Origin: an uncultured Porphyromonas sp.
GTDB lineage: Bacteria; Bacteroidota; Bacteroidia; Bacteroidales; Porphyromonadaceae
DNA: 64,000 nucleotides
Direction of reading: 5' to 3'
NCBI GenBank assembly: GCA_900539155.1
Contig: UQBE01000002.1
Span: forward strand, 1 to 64,000
In this document: positions 63,468-64,000 of the stretch, piece after piece
How the letters are laid out: each line of letters begins with the position of its first letter
How positions within the stretch are numbered: position 1 is the stretch's first letter
The notes under the pieces: generated by a model
Told to the model about the DNA's origin: nothing
The model's database searches: none
Seen by the model: the letters and a program-made list of their open reading frames with translations, nothing else
Translations under genes and position numbers: made by a program

Positions 63468-63532
63468 CCCAGCCAACGGCCAAGAGCCAACAGCTAATAG
63501 CCAAGAGCCAACAGCCAATCTCTAACCGCTAA
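63468..63532. repeat. GCCAACA/CTCTAAC heptads upstream of mnmG
   Basis: About nine heptads of the form GCCAACG, GCCAAGA, GCTAATA and CTCTAAC run up to a few bases before the mnmG -7 box. Confidence 0.85.
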
Positions 63533-63537
63533 ATTCG

Positions 63538-63545
63538 TACCTTTG
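63538..63545 (+). promoter_or_regulatory. -7 box TACCTTTG for mnmG
   Basis: It is a perfect box 42 nt before the ATG at 63587. Confidence 0.7.
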
Positions 63546-63586
63546 CACAAGGTTGACCTTGACTCAGCCGAGGCTACAGTTCTACA

Positions 63587-64000
63587 ATGAAGACTCACTT
63601 TGACATTATCGTAATTGGTGCAGGGCATGCTGGCTGCGAGGCGGCGTGCGCTACTGCCCGTATGGGTGCCTCGACGCTCCTCATCACGGGAGATATGAAC
63701 AAAGTGGCGCAGCTGAGCTGCAATCCCGCCATGGGAGGCATTGCCAAGGGGCAGATAGTGAGAGAGATAGATGCGCTCGGTGGCTACACGGGGCAAATGT
63801 CTGACGCCGCTACGATACAGTGGCGCATGCTCAACCGTAGCAAGGGACCAGCCATGTGGAGTCCACGAGCGCAGCTAGACCGCATGCGCTTTATGGAGCT
63901 ATGGAGAGGTCAGCTAGATAGGACGGATGGGTTGGATCTCTGGCAAGACTTCGTCGTAGACATAAAGTTTGGCGCAGAGGATGGCAAACATCTGGTAGTG
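63587..64000 (+). CDS. mnmG: tRNA uridine-5-carboxymethylaminomethyl modification enzyme, 5' part
   Basis: With MnmE this FAD enzyme modifies U34 of several tRNAs. Only the first 138 codons are in the window; the frame is open to the end. The FAD motif [12 protein letters not shown] (residues 9-20), [21 protein letters not shown] and [13 protein letters not shown] are diagnostic of MnmG/GidA. Confidence 0.95.
   Translation, partial: MKTHFDIIVIGAGHAGCEAACATARMGASTLLITGDMNKVAQLSCNPAMGGIAKGQIVREIDALGGYTGQMSDAATIQWRMLNRSKGPAMWSPRAQLDRMRFMELWRGQLDRTDGLDLWQDFVVDIKFGAEDGKHLVV

Overview
The window looks like chromosome from a Bacteroidota species, most likely a Porphyromonas of the asaccharolytica/uenonis kind (inference). 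The reasons are: promoters of the TAnnTTTG type in front of many genes; a T9SS-type C-terminal sorting tail on a BspA-like surface protein; a DPP5-like S9 peptidase; and a complete succinyl-CoA-to-crotonyl-CoA (4-hydroxybutyrate) gene set as known from P. gingivalis. No tRNA, rRNA, prophage or CRISPR array was seen.

Layout. 1-1400 is accessory DNA: a 54-bp tandem repeat, a REP-like palindrome, a Y1 (IS200-like) transposase with a coupled small ORF, and a 42-bp triple palindromic repeat. 1454-8604 (minus strand) carries a PepSY-like lipoprotein and a phage-defence block: type III modification subunit, four-helix-bundle protein, type III restriction subunit, and an Abi_C/HEPN-type abortive infection protein. 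9354-17250 (plus) runs CtpA protease, AAE-family transporter, a small helical protein, PlsC-like acyltransferase, nitrilase-family amidase and a BtuFCD-like ABC importer; cardiolipin synthase follows. 19843-30231 (minus) has a porin, L,D-transpeptidase, udk, a GT2 glycosyltransferase, tyrS, a MATE pump, rmlD, a small Bacteroidetes protein, a LolC/E-like permease and rbfA. 30410-33433 is a BspA-like LRR protein. 34021-42414 (plus) is a long run from trpS through a DUF3127 OB-fold protein, rlmH, a PAS protein, manA, a Cys-rich DUF3109 protein, and two SGNH hydrolases followed by an MBOAT acyltransferase. After this come a HAD phosphatase, DPP5 and enolase (minus), folD-mfd (plus), recJ-recQ-ispE (minus), the butyrate operon abfD-nfu-CoA transferase-4hbD-sucD (minus), and the 5' part of mnmG (plus).

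Regulation of note: a cobalamin riboswitch lies at the 5' end of the butyrate operon transcript. Succinyl-CoA can go to propionate through B12-dependent methylmalonyl-CoA mutase or to butyrate through this B12-free branch, so the riboswitch would act as a vitamin-sensing switch between two fermentations (inference).

The most unusual content is non-coding. (1) Five copies of a ~230-bp element each carry six CCACGTGG-type boxes at identical 22-22-64-22-22 bp spacing, forming a long inverted repeat with a compensatory change in one copy. (2) Degenerate 7-bp arrays (CCACTAA/TTAGTGG, CTCTAAC, GCCAACA) fill many intergenic gaps and abut several -7 promoter boxes. (3) Two inverted copies of a heptad-flanked 40-bp core bracket the mod cassette. 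(4) Three consecutive perfect hairpins lie inside the mod coding sequence. (5) A family of GAGACTGTTG hairpins recurs at the ends of these repeats.
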